DNA of 64,000 bases from Lunularia cruciata (Eukaryota; Streptophyta; Marchantiopsida; Lunulariales; Lunulariaceae): contig OX419762.1 in assembly GCA_948567375.1 (NCBI GenBank), positions 58,732,841 to 58,796,840 on the forward strand. Reading direction: 5' to 3'. The position numbers and the translations under genes are program-made. The first letter of the stretch is position 1. Every line of letters starts with the position of its first letter. Of the stretch, positions 1 to 10,868 are shown one piece after another. The notes under the pieces were generated by a model that ran no database searches, had not been told where the DNA came from, and saw nothing but the letters and a program-made list of their open reading frames with translations.

Positions 1-1321
1 AATACCGCACAAAAGGAATGAGACTCGCCAAGGATCCACCAGCCTCCCTAAGCTCTCTAAAGATGGATGCACGTGAGACACTATTAAAAGCGTTCTCAAC
101 ATCCACTTGTAGGACGACCCACTTTGGATGGATATCTAGGAGTGCTCTTATGCCTAGAGATATAGCCTCACATCCTCCAAGTGTAGCTACTCCAAACTGA
201 TGTGGACTAAGGTGATGTCAAAAGTGAGAATGATGTTGAAGGACAATGGTACGACTAACCAAACGCAAAAAGATCTCTCCAATAGCAATCAGTCTAATGC
301 CTCACGTATCCTTCTCCATCGCGAGAAGTTGACTAGCACCTAACACTCGACTAACAAACATAGGAATGTCTCCTCTCGCTATTGCTATAGCCACCTGAAA
401 CAACTCAGAAAAACCACTAGAAGGATCATCTGCCTGGAAGCAATCTTTAAGGTGCTCATAAACCATCCCTAACAAGCCTCTTGAGGAAAGGCAAGGGGCA
501 GTGCACAATGCTTGTGCAAATAGCGACTTATCAAGACATAAAGGCTACTCAGGCTGAGAATCTAAGACCTCTAGTGGCAGTCCTTCTATTGCTATAGGAT
601 GCAATGAGCATAAGGAAGAGATGGTCTCATCAGTAGGACTTGCTATAGACAAAGGGTGTAGCACTCATGTTGCTCTACTAAACTTTTCCGCCTGACCCAA
701 TGTCCTACATTGTTGTAATCGAGTGGAATTTGTGGTATCCTATGGTGATGCCTGTCTCCTTAATCATGTAGCCCTTATAGACTCCTCTTGAAAGGCTGCC
801 CAATCCCCCGCTTGGAATCAACAAAATCTAGCTGCCACCTCTCTATGCCCCGCATGTCCCCCTCTAGCATAACAAAGACACCATTGAGGGAGTAGGAGGA
901 ATAGGAACCATGCTAACTCGTCCAAGGGATCACGTGCCAAATGATCCAATGGTAGGTAAAAAGCCTATCTAGCCTCATCATGGAGTGTGCGGGGTAGCCT
1001 ATGGAATAAACGTGGACATGGAAAACTAGTCTCAAATAACCCCAAAATGCAACCCGCATGAGAAGCTAACCACTCCCACGACTCGATCGGTATCCTTGGA
1101 ACGATCAATGAAGGTATAAAAGAACCGTGTGTAATCCTGAGTGTCATTACTGTCGATGTGGTCACTTGTCTCACCTGGGCATCCCAAGTGGTCCAATCAT
1201 AGTCCTTGTGCATCCTTCCCACATGGGTCTTTACCCCTTGCAAGGTAAAGCATCGGTGACACACCAAGCATGGTGTATCCTGACCCGCTCTAAGTGACCC
1301 GACATGGGAAGGTGTAGCCAT
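1..1321 (-). pseudogene. Non-LTR retrotransposon ORF, N-terminal zinc finger and start of reverse transcriptase (runs off left edge)
   Basis: Read on the minus strand, an ATG at 1321 (MATPSHVG) opens a frame with a C2H2 finger at about 1270-1208 (CLVC, 11 residues, then HVGRMH). N-terminal fingers of this form are typical of R2/NeSL/CRE-like non-LTR elements. Nearer the left edge the frame reads FQVAIAIARGDIP, then GIRLIAIGEIFLRLVSR and VDVENAFNSVSR. The last is reverse transcriptase motif A, with its catalytic Asp in VDV. Stops interrupt the frame (for example TGA just after AMEKDT at about 302 and another near 210), and a frame change is needed between finger and RT, so this copy is dead. 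The YxDD motif and endonuclease would lie beyond position 1. The family call rests on motif order and the finger; the exact clade is not resolved. Confidence 0.75.
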
Positions 1322-2787
1322 GGCTAGCACAAGAATAGTGATAGTAATATATGCTGCTCCTCTCCATATCTCCTCATATCTGCAAAACCACAACCCCTCA
1401 CATCCCAACTCACATAAGAAAACAATCTCTCCAAACTCTAAAATCTATAAACTCTCATAACTTTCAATTTCCATCTCCAAAATTTTCAAACTAAATTCCC
1501 ATGGAACTTAATCATGAAAACCAAGAGATTGGAAATGAAAATTCCCAACCCATCACTCTCAATGTATAATGATCACTCTAAACCCTAAAAAAGCTAAAAA
1601 TCTTTATAACTTTCTACTCCATTCTCCATAGTCTTCAATCTAGGTGCCAATGGAACCAAAATTGAATACAAAGATTAGTATTCAATTTCCACATCTGTCT
1701 CTACACTCTCTCGCAGCCTCACATTCCAGTTTAGTAAAGAGTAGACGTGTGAAGCCACTTTGAGGTTTTACCAACCAAAACCTATATGAAAGAGACATCA
1801 ATTAAGACCGATCCGAGAAAAGTAACCACCACAAGAGAATGTGATCCAATACCTTACAAGGTTACTAAACCATTAGAGTGAACACCAAGAAACAACCTAC
1901 CCCTGTCTAGAAGAAACAACTTGATCCATTTTTTCAAACACTATTTGTAACAACATGTCTACAAGGAGAGAGCGAATTAGCACACTAGATAGGCTTATAT
2001 CAATTGCACCAAATGATTGATCTTCTTTGTTAGTTATTTGATGGTTGCAGATCATGAAGATCTCTATCTTCATTCATTCATCCATCCATCCACTAAAAAA
2101 ATTCTTTTGATGATGTTGTTTATAGACAACCACAAGAATGCATGACAAGGAAGTAGCCGGAGTGGTGTCACACGGAGAAAAAACACAAAACTAAGAGCAT
2201 TACTTCTAGAGCTAATTTCCACGTCCAACAATAGAGACGGATCATAAGGTCAATGGCATACTTTGTCAGGGTCTGTTTCCGGTCCTCCGGATTCTTCAAT
2301 TTGTATTTGAATACCTTCAATAAAATCAACTATTGAAGAAAAGATGGTCAATCAAAAGGAGGACAACATAAAGTGAAGCATTAAGTTTGTTTCATAATAG
2401 GATCCATGCATGGAAGTTAGAGCTAGGTGATGTAGAAATTCCATCATATAAAGGTAAAATTGAGAAAGAAAAGAGAGCAATTATCCGGTCAAGAAGATCT
2501 ATGGTAGATAACCTTACCATCATGATCTCCTTCTTGCCATGTATGAGCTTCATCTGATTTTTCATATGCAAACTCATCTTCTTGCATTCAGTAATGTGCC
2601 AGGGTTACAAGTTAGAGAAGTACGAGAGAAAAAAAGGGAGACCGCATAGAAAAGACAAAGGATGGGAAGACCTCATCAAGCCATACAAGGGTGAGACAAA
2701 ATAGGTAAAATGGGGCTAAGCCCCAATAGAGTTGATATGAGGAATCTGCCATACAACTACTAAGATATCCAAGTTATGCAAGTCGTA
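1322..2787. other. Untranslated or unassigned stretch between two non-LTR fragments
   Basis: About 1.47 kb with no credible coding frame. By position it should hold the 3' end of the upstream minus-strand non-LTR copy (coding part ends at 2788) and the 5' leader of the next copy (starts at 1321). I could not find a poly(A) tail or terminal repeat that marks the junction. Confidence 0.4.
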
Positions 2788-3231
2788 CTATCTACAAACA
2801 ATGGGAGCATTCAAAGAAGCATCACCTAGTGTGATTGCTCTCCTATGGATTGCACCAGCCATTGCCCTCTAAAGAGCAATGGACATATGCTGTCTAAAAT
2901 ATGCTACAAAGTATGAGAGTGAGAGTGGTAACTCTTGGCGCCTAACATAATAAGCTCTTGCACACTCCTTGACAAATGCATTGAATGTTGTGTCCATTGC
3001 TCCATATAACTCCAAGGCTAGAGGAACAAAGAGGGGACCTTGTTGTTTACCCATATACTTGGAGACCAAGTTGTTGTTGCACTCACCGCTTATCTAGGAG
3101 GATGGGTAATCACTCCCTCCAAAATGGTATCACATGTAGGGTCCGTAACCGCTACATCCGTTACTATCACTTGATCATCTTGGACCAAGTATAAGGCTAC
3201 CTTGACACATGTTATCTGCAAAGCATACAAA
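2788..3231 (-). pseudogene. C-terminal end of a second non-LTR retrotransposon ORF
   Basis: The minus strand reads FVPLALELYGAMDTTFNAF, then ECARAYYVRRQELPLSL, then FRQHMSIAL followed by a TAG at 2871-2869. The frame continues as RAMAGAIHRRA to a stop at 2790-2788. It resembles the region after the RT in R2/NeSL-like plant elements, a call made from memory of the family and less certain than the RT fragment at 1-1321. A frame change and a stop lie upstream near 3080. Chromovirus A interrupts the ORF at 3232. On the minus strand this C-terminus precedes the N-terminus at 1321, so the two pieces come from different copies in head-to-tail order. Confidence 0.5.
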
Positions 3232-3973
3232 TGTTCTCTCTAAGGATAAGAGAACTCTTCAAGAGAGAAACACAATTTTTGTCCTCAATCCTCCAATGCC
3301 CCAAAGAAGCACCTTCTCTTTATTATATAGCAAAGAGGATCCACTCAAAGAAAGCTCCACCCTTGGATAAGATACATGTATTGGTGACCTACCAGCAAGC
3401 TCCATCCTTGGATTAGTTATTTGGATAGGTGACATGTTAGTCCTTGTCCTATCTAGTTGGTCAAATGGGTTTGGCCAAAGGAAATCTTTAGGGAACCTTG
3501 TTGTAGGAAGCTCAAAATTGCATGGATAAGGTACCATTGGAAAGCTCTCAACAAGACAAATCATGGAGGGAGAAGGCAAGCCTTTTCTTCTTAAGGAGGA
3601 GTTGGTCTTTCCATTTTTTAGGCCTAATTCATTTGTTTAGGCCTCCAAAAATTGCTTTAAAGTTTTCATGTTATTTTTGGATTCTACCCTATTAGTAGAA
3701 GTGCTCTTTTGGTGATACCTCTATTTGGTTTACATTCTCCATCATGTGTAACATCCTTCTAGATGTCATCACCCCAAGTTTCACCTCTAGATCATATGCC
3801 TAGCTATTGATTCTAAAGTTTCCAAGCATGTTTTGGTTTCTGGCCTATTCATAGAAGTACTCTTTTGCTGATACCTCTAGCTTATCTACTAAGTTCCTCA
3901 TATATAACATCCTTATAGATGTTACCAAACCAAATTTCATCTCTAGATCATCTTTCTAGCTATTGGTATTACA
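3232..3973 (-). repeat. 3' LTR of chromovirus A (742 bp)
   Basis: The right edge starts TGTAATACC on the minus strand, next to a purine tract (3974-3991 read in reverse). The sequence aligns by eye along its length with the B and D LTRs: the TATA-like motif and the stretch beginning GAGCTTTC/GAGCTTCC are shared. The left end has decayed to AGAACA where the others end ATTACA. Confidence 0.8.
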
Positions 3974-3986
3974 AACCTCCCTCCTT

Positions 3987-6900
3987 TTAAGATGCAATGT
4001 CCTTGTTGTGAAGTTGTTGCTCAAAGGATTTCACTAACACTAATGTGAGGGTCAAGTTGGTTGTTAGCTCCCATGTTGCCTCATACAAGGGGTACCCTTT
4101 CCAATGTACCAAGTATTCTACACGTGGATGGCAAGTACCCCAGATGTGCTTTTGGAGAATGTGTTTGACTTCATACTCCTCTATGTCATCAACCAAGGTT
4201 GGACTGTGAGCCGGCCTGTCTCTCACTCAGGATGAACCTCTGATGGCTATTATGGTAGCGCACCATGGACTAAGAAGGCAAGGAACCCAAACTCTATCAT
4301 ACTCCTCCAAGGCTAACACTCCAAGACTCAAGACATTGCTCACTAGAGAACTCAATGAGAGAGAGATAGTTGCAAATGAAAGGATGATGAGTACCTCCTC
4401 ACCCCTTGTTTATATACTTGTGAAATAATTACGTACCAAAGTTACTAATTACCGTAGTAACTCAAGTTACTAGACTAAAAGTCAAGTAAAGTCAAAAAGT
4501 AGAAAGGAATATCCATTCACATGGGCATATTCCCCTAAGCATGTGGTCTTATCTTGACCCAACCACTAAGTCAAGGATTCCTTCACATGGGCTATCCTTG
4601 GAATAAAGAAGAATCCAAAACAAAAAGGTTTGCGGGCCCAAGAGTTCTCAACTCTTTCCTCAAAGCCAAACACCTAGGAATAATGCCAAGTCAACACACT
4701 AAAATCCAAAATAATGGTGCTCATCTTTTCTACTTCCTCTAAAGTAAGGTCCACTCTATCTTAGCTATGACTAACTTTAGCTAACCATGACTAATATAGC
4801 ACCATCCTTTATCTCTATAAATAATATCTCTTAAGTACTTGTAATACCAAGCTAAATATCACAATACCACACACATGCACAAATGGGTGTTACATGACAA
4901 GGTTGACTTTCTTGGATGGAAGAGAAGTGGGGCAGCCAAGGAGCATGTTGACATAATAAGGAAACATGAAACACCGGGTGGATCTTCATATGTGGCGGGA
5001 GCTCAAGGTAATAGGCCATAGCTCCAATGCAATGCAAGATGGAGAAAGGTCCCATGAAACAAGGTCTCAGCTTATGAGGACTAACTAACTTGAGGTTGGT
5101 GGTGGTTGACAACCACCAACCTCAAGTTGACAACCAAACTTGATCTCCTACATTGAACTCCATGTGTTGGCGGTGTGCATCTGCATACTACTTCTGCCAA
5201 TTTTGGGCAATCTGTAACTTGTGCTTGGCGTGCTCCACCCCTTGTTGGATTCTAGAAACAAAAGTGTTGACAACCTCCACCTTGGTAGCTATCAAATAGA
5301 CCTTCATCAAGTTTGAACGTGTGAAAGGATGCTCTCCATACATGAGGAAGAATAGTGTGACTTGTGTAGAGGCATTCATTGAATTGTTATGCAAATTCCA
5401 CCAATAGGAGTAAGGTGTCATAACTCTCTTGCTCATCCAAAGTAAAACCCCGAAGCATGTCCTCAATAGTGCAATTTGTCCTCTTTGTTTCTCCATTGAT
5501 TTGTGGATGGTAAGCTATGGACATAGCCAATTTGGTTTTGAAGAACCCAAAGAATGTTCTCCAAAACAAACTAGTAAATTGAGTACCTCTATCGGTGATG
5601 AGCACTCGAGACAAGCCATGATGGGAAAAGATTGCATCTAAGTACAATTGAGCTAGTTGCAAAGCAATCACTTCCTTGGTGGTAGTACATACATGAATCA
5701 TTTTGCTAAGGCAATCGACAAAGACTATGATGAAATCAAACTTGGAGGTGGTCTTAGGCAATTCATAAACCAGATCCATGCTTACGTGTTCCCAACATTG
5801 TGTAGGAGTGGAGAGAGGTTGGAAGAGTCTTGTGGGAGCTTGACTAGAAGCCTTATTTTGTTGACAAAGTAGGCAGCTATGTACATATTTGCATCACATT
5901 TTCTCATCTTGGGCCAATAATAATGGCATTTGACTACATCCAAGGTCTTGTCCATTCCAACTTGACCTACAATAGCAGATCATGATATTCTGCTAAGATG
6001 GTGGTTCTTAGATCCATATCATATGGGATCCACAACCTACCATCACAAAAGATGAGTCCTTGGGTGTTGGTGATGCCTTTGGATGATTGAGCACCTACAA
6101 TCTATGGATCAATTTTTGTAGAAGCAAGAATCTTGGGCCAAAATTCAAGATTCAGTTTGATTTCCACCACCAAATTGTTTGCCATCGGCATTTGGGTGAA
6201 TACATTTGCAAGTTGCTTTTTGCCTCCCACATATCTAATTGTCATGTTGAATTGTTGTCTCCATTCTACCCACCAAATCTATTGACAAGAAAGATTCTTT
6301 TGTGTCTTGAGGTAGATTAGAGGTTTGTGGTCCATCTCTACCACAAATGCCTTCTCACCCAAATAGTGCTTCCAATACTTGGTTGCAAGGACAATGGCCA
6401 GCTCTTCTCATTTGGTGGTGTGATAGTTGCATTCTACCAATAGCAACTTACAAGAGAAATATGCAATTGGGTGCCATCCATCTTGCCATTCTTGTTGTAG
6501 GACTACTCCTATTGCTACACCTGATGCATATATAGCCATCTTGATTGGATGTTTTGGGTCATACCATTTCAAGATTAATGCTTGTAGTAATGTGTCTTTC
6601 AACTCTTGAAAGGCCAATTCTTGAGTAGTTCCTCATATCTACTCTTTTCCTTGCCCAATAGTGTGGTTAGAGGTTGTGCAATCTTGGAGAAATCCTTGAC
6701 AAATTGACAATAAAACCCTATCAATCCCAAGAAACTCTTGAGTTGAGTCTTATTTTCTAGAGCACTCCATTTTTGAATGACCTCTATTTTATCTATTAAC
6801 ACTTGGATACACTTTGCACTTACTCTATGCCCTAAGTAGTCTACTTCAAATTTGCAAAACTCACACTTTGAGATTTTGGCATACAATTGATTCTATCATA

Positions 6901-7071
6901 GAATCTAGAGGACTTCTTGTAGATGTTGCTTGTGCTCTATCAACATCCTATTGTAGACTAAGATATCATCAAGAAAAATGACAACAAATTTATCCAAGTA
7001 TGGCCAAAACATGTCATTCATCAAACTCATGAAAGTGGTTGGAGCATTAGTGAGGCCAAACGGTGGCTATG
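3987..7071 (-). pseudogene. Chromovirus A pol remnant: RT palm, RNase H, integrase, chromodomain
   Basis: From right to left the minus strand shows RT motifs [11 protein letters not shown] and FLDDILVY (YxDD class, about 7080-6930), the RT connection with VDYLGHRVSA, RNase H with MAIYASGVAIG, and the integrase core (5779-5387). In the core VFVDCLSK and ITDRGTQF carry two catalytic Asp residues. The third position reads NGETKRTN where relatives have Gln-Thr-Glu, so the catalytic Glu is lost. The C-terminal part has LRPCFMGPF and HPVFHVSLL, and the chromodomain at 4190-3990 keeps EYLVHWKGYPLYEATWE. Chromodomains tether integrase to histone marks in this clade. Stops and frameshifts occur throughout. 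A solo LTR at 4205-4894 separates chromodomain from integrase. Confidence 0.85.
4205..4894 (-). repeat. Solo LTR, Tat-2 family (690 bp)
   Basis: The plus strand begins TGTGAGCC and ends GTGTTACA. It matches the LTR of Tat-2 (53361-54052) over its whole length, in the same orientation. The flanks are GGAC (4201-4204) and TGAC (4895-4898): a 4-bp duplication with one change. The uninterrupted site can be read from the D copy near 60850. It splits A's chromodomain from the integrase tail. Confidence 0.88.
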
Positions 7072-8724
7072 TGCTCAATTCTACCACAATTGTAACATAG
7101 TTGTTGTTCTAATCAAGCTCCTTCTCCCCGTGGGACTCCTTCTCTCCTATCACGCCATTTGTAGTGTCGTATCTAGATTGCTCGGACACTAGAGTTGTAG
7201 TGATAGTAGTTAGAGGTATTTTAATAGTTTCCCATAGACTACTTTCCGATGGTCAGATTTCATGTTTGAAGTACTGACTTCACGGTAGGGCCCACCGTCA
7301 CTTTGCACCGTTTGCACCATTGAGTGTGCCATCAGCGTGACCATTAGGGTTCTAGACCTAGCTCAAGTCCAAGGGTATACTTTTGAAGTGCAGCTCCAGA
7401 GAGCTCACTTCTCTGATGTTGAGCCTTCAAGTTCTTGGCTATGGTGGACAGAGGCCGGTGAGTGTCACCTAGATTCTCTTAGCTAGAGTGGGTGTAGCTT
7501 GATTGTAATTAGTGTCAAGATGTCGATAGTTTATAGAATGACAAATCAAGTATTGATCTAAGTTGAGTTGAGTTGAGAGTTGTAAACAATCTGATTATTG
7601 TGGCACTTTAGAGTCTATATATGACTTATGTGTGAGTTGTGCTTCTATAGTGTATGATGTTGACAACAATGTATGTTGTATAGCAATGTATATACGCATG
7701 ATACTCCTTTCTTCTACCCATCCCCATTCTCCTTGGAGAGGTCTTGCTCCTTTATCTCGGAAACAAATGTTGCCCAATTCCATAAGCTTTGGTCCACCAA
7801 AATGGTGTCTTGGCCCGATAGTTTTGCATCGGTGTTATTGCTTCACCTCCTCCAATCACCCCTACTATTCTTTGGGTACAAGCAATGGCTTCAAAAATAG
7901 TACAAGGATTTTGCATCATTACCTCTTGGCAAATCAGCTCCTTAAATCCTCTCTTGAAATTTTCAAGAGCTTTGGCTAGACTCATATTGATTATCACAAT
8001 CTATAGATCCAAAAATACCCCATGTACTCTTGAATGTTATTCTTTTGCTTCAACTCCTAGAGTCTAGTTTGGGCCATTTGCATGGAATCCACAGATTGGA
8101 AATTCTTGAGCAGCCCTTCTTGCATGGTTGTCCAAGTGACCTCTCATCCTTCTACCAACAATGATTGTTCCCAATCATCATATCATGTGAGGGCCTTATT
8201 GGTCAAGTACCCACACCATGCAAAATGATCAATGATCTCCATTGTGAACAATCAAAAGTATCAATTCATTCTTGAAATCCAATTTTCTATTACTCTCATG
8301 GAATGTTATCCCTTGTAAGACTCAATGTTGCATGTCTTCTTCATTCAAAGTAACAATGTGGCTTGGTTGTTGATTGGAATTGGTGTCATCAATATGCATA
8401 ACTCTCCAAGTACTTTAATTGCTAGTGCTAGTTTTTGAGACGGATCTCCTTCTTGCATTACTTGATCCTTCTTGACAAAACATACTTTATTTTTCAATTC
8501 CTCCATGGTCATCTTGATTTCTCAAAACTTGTTTAACATCCCCTACATTCCTTGCATCAACTCTTGCAATTGCTGATCCATGATTCTTTCACACAATTGA
8601 TGTTCACTTGCTACTTCCTATTTCAATAGAGGGTTAGAATGATCACTTAGGAGGGTGCACAAACTATAGGGACTACCATTAGGACCTCAGAGACCATCAC
8701 TCATTGATAATATTCCTCACCAAA
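7072..8724 (-). pseudogene. Chromovirus A gag remnant
   Basis: Minus-strand translation at 7997-7752 gives SLAKALENFKRGFKELICQ and IFEAIACTQRI, which match the gag of B (10660-10800) and D (51900-52050). Next to 7072 there is a remnant zinc knuckle (CYNCGRIEHI). The 556-bp repeat at 7148-7703 separates this knuckle from the rest; the flanking gag rejoins cleanly across it. The knuckle runs directly into the RT motif PFGLTNA at 7061-7071, so about 1 kb or more that should hold protease and the RT fingers is deleted. Gag is the nucleocapsid/capsid precursor. No intact frame longer than about 80 codons survives. Confidence 0.75.
7148..7703 (-). repeat. Solo 556-bp terminal-repeat unit of element H (X-Y unit)
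   Basis: On the minus strand it begins TATCATGCG and ends GGCGTGATA. It aligns end to end with 27428-27983, also exactly 556 bp. The flanks are CTCC at 7144-7147 and 7704-7707, a perfect 4-bp duplication, and the flanking gag reads through when the unit is removed. The terminal TG/CA of the family have become TA/TA. It is the product expected if an H element recombined between its two Y segments. Confidence 0.85.
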
Positions 8725-8729
8725 ATTGT

Positions 8730-9481
8730 TGTAATACCAAGAGCTAGCCATATGATCTAGATGTGAAATTTGGTTTGGTAACATCTAGAATGATGTTATA
8801 CATGATGGTCAAAATAGATCAAATAGAAGTATCACCAAAAGAGTACTTCTACAAATAGGGCAGAAACCAAAATAGACTTGAAAACCTTAAGACCAATAGC
8901 TAGACATATGATTTAAAGGTGATAATTGGTTTGGTAACATCTAGAAGGATGCTACACATGATGGACTAAATAGATCAGACAGAGGTATCACCAAAAGAGG
9001 ACTTCTACTAATAGAGTAGGAACTAAAATATGCTTGAAATCTTTGAAGGCAATTTTGGAGGCCTAAATGGATGAATTAGGCCTCAAAAATGTGCCAAGTA
9101 CTTACACTAACAAATGAAAGGCTAGCCCTCCCACTTGGTTTCTCTTGTCAAGAGTTTTTCAACAATACCTCACTCACGTGATTTTGAGATTCCTATAGGA
9201 AGATATCCTAAAAGATTCCCTTTAGTCAAAGCTTGTTTGACCAACCAAATAGGACCAGGACCAACATGTTATCCATCCAAGTAAGTAATCCAAGGGTGGA
9301 GCTTGCTGACATGTCACCTATCTATGTGCCTAATCCTATGGTGAAGCTTCCTTGGAGGAGATCCTCTTTGTCTATATAATAAAGAGAAGGTGCTCCTTTG
9401 GGGCATCGGAGGTTTGAGTGTGAAATTGTGTGTTTCTTATGGTGTGTTTCTCTTCAAGTCTCCTATCCTTGGAGTATTACA
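8730..9481 (+). repeat. 5' LTR of chromovirus B (752 bp)
   Basis: It begins TGTAATACC and ends GTATTACA, an 8-bp inverted terminal pair. A TATA-like box (TATATAATA) is at 9373-9381 and an AATAAAG sequence lies just after it. The primer site follows one base after the LTR. Confidence 0.9.
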
Positions 9482-9482
9482 A

Positions 9483-9494
9483 TGGTATCAGAGC
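9483..9494 (+). promoter_or_regulatory. Primer-binding site (initiator Met tRNA) of chromovirus B
   Basis: TGGTATCAGAGC matches the classical plant LTR-element primer site complementary to the 3' end of initiator methionine tRNA. It is not a tRNA gene. The same site appears in F (27060) and D (50727). Confidence 0.9.
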
Positions 9495-9619
9495 AAGTGT
9501 TGTCATCCAAGAGAGTGGATCACCTCTCTTGGAAGAACATGGGCTATTGAGATTGAGTAATTTTGAGGAGAGACATCTTGGTATAATTGGTAGATTAGGG
9601 GTGCTAGAGGGAGGATGGA

Positions 9620-10042
9620 ATGGAGGCTCTGGGAGGACAATATCCAACACCTTGCTTTCTGTTCTTGAATCCATTCCACATCAAGATTATGTACATTCAG
9701 CGTGAGCAAGTGAGAGTGTATTTGGTTTTTCATTTTGGAGCAGAATTCATGGATATAGTGATGAATTTGCCAAACCCCATGATTCTACCTATAGTGATTT
9801 AAGATAGAGTGAGATTTGATAATCTACATTTTGTTGTAATGGATTTGAATGTCCCAAATCCTTTCCCTTTTAACACTCAAATAGAACTTTATTATGTAGT
9901 GAGATCAAAAGTATTGTTTAGAGATTTTGTGGTCAAGAATTTTAGTGAGGAACATTATCAACGAGTGGTAATTTTTGAGGTCCCAATGGTAGTTCTAATA
10001 GTTTGTGCACCCTCTAGAGTGATCATATTAACTCTCTATTGA
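9620..10042 (+). pseudogene. Pre-gag leader reading frame of chromovirus B
   Basis: One frame, broken only by a TAA near 9800, runs from MEALGGQYPTP through FHIKIMYIQREQ and AEFMDIVMNLPN to VPNPFPFNTQIELYYVVR and ends at 10042. About 140 codons, located between the primer site and gag (starts about 10076). Recognisable matching peptides occur at the same place in D (50866-51295) and, on the minus strand, in A (62018-62400). I do not recognise the product. It could be an N-terminal part of gag that has become separated, or a distinct leader protein. Confidence 0.5.
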
Positions 10043-10075
10043 AGTAGGCAATAAAAATTGAGTGTTATAGGGACC

Positions 10076-10868
10076 ATGGATCCGTAGTTGTAAGATTTGG
10101 TGCAAGGAATGCAAGGGATGTTGAAATTTTTTTAAGAGATTAAGATGACCATGGAGGCATTACAAAGTCAAGTGTAGACCCTCAGGAATGATCAAGCAAT
10201 GCAAGAAGAAGAGACATCTCAAAACCCAATACCTATGATTGAAGTACTTGGAGAAGCACATGTGCATATGAACCCTATCAACAATGAAGCCACATTACTA
10301 CTCCGGATGAAGAAGACCTACAACATTGATCCTTACAAGGGGTAGCATACGATGGAAGTAGTGTAGAACTAGATCTCAAGAATGAATCGATATTTTTGGT
10401 TGTTCTCAACAAAGATCACCAAGCATGTTGTAGGCGTGTTTGCATGTGGGTACTTGACCAATAAAGCCCTCACATGGTATGATGCTTGGGAACAATCCAT
10501 GTTGGCAGAGAGAAGGGAAATCACATGGACAACAATGTAAGAAGGATTGCTAAAGAATTTCCAGTCGGTGGATTCTTTGTAGATTGCCCAAATCTGACTA
10601 TGGGAATTAAACAAAAGAACATTGTACAAGAGTATGTGGAGGCATTTTTGGATCTACAAGTTGCAATAACCTACATGAGTCCAACAAAGGCTCTTGACAA
10701 TTTCAAAAGAGGGTTGAAGGGGCAGATTTGCCAAGAAGTCATGGTACAAAATCCCTACACGGTATTTGAAGCCATTGCTTGTGCACAGAGAATACCTAGC
10801 GCATTGGGTGGAGGTGAAGGAGTAGTTCCACCTCAATATTATCAGGCAAAAATGCCACACATTGGTGG
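10076..10868 (+). pseudogene. Chromovirus B gag, N-terminal and middle part
   Basis: An ATG near 10076 (atggatccg) corresponds to the gag start seen in D at 51328. The 10486-10868 part is the best preserved: QEYVEAFLDLQVAITYMSPT, ALDNFKRGLKGQICQEVMVQ and FEAIACAQRI are typical of the capsid region of this chromovirus gag. Several in-frame stops lie upstream. Tat-1 interrupts it at 10868, and the reading frame runs on into the Tat-1 LTR by chance. The C-terminal part with the zinc knuckle resumes at 24532. Confidence 0.8.

Larger units (their letters stand above)
3232..8729 (-). mobile_element. Chromovirus A (Ty3/gypsy), left part, outermost LTR element
   Basis: This minus-strand chromodomain-type Ty3/gypsy element has its 3' LTR at 3232-3973, then chromodomain, integrase, RNase H, RT palm and gag going rightwards. 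It is interrupted at 8729/62018 by chromovirus B (duplication ATTGT at 8725-8729 and 62018-62022). The leader, a decayed primer site and the beginning of its 5' LTR continue at 62018-62558. Internally it carries a solo Tat-2-type LTR (4205-4894) and a 556-bp solo H-type repeat (7148-7703). It lacks protease and the N-terminal part of RT because of a deletion near 7061-7071. The base to the left of the LTR reads ACAAA, but its partner duplication is off the window. Confidence 0.85.

Noticed and set aside
1208..1270. C2H2 finger as a host transcription factor
   Set aside because: It is a single finger followed, on the same strand, by non-LTR RT motifs. No other host-like domain is present.
4243..4428. 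A 61-codon frame that recurs at 48173-48358 and 53372-53584 as a conserved gene
   Set aside because: It lies inside three copies of the Tat-2 LTR. Repetition reflects the repeat, not coding constraint, and it runs opposite to the LTR sense strand.
7148..7703. The 556-bp unit as a MITE (short inverted ends, 4-bp duplication)
   Set aside because: The inverted match is only about 8 bp, and the same unit is part of the terminal repeats of a 14.9-kb coding retroelement (H).
9483..9494. TGGTATCAGAGC as part of a tRNA gene
   Set aside because: Only the primer-site length matches; it follows LTR ends at 9481, 27058 and 50725. No cloverleaf is present.
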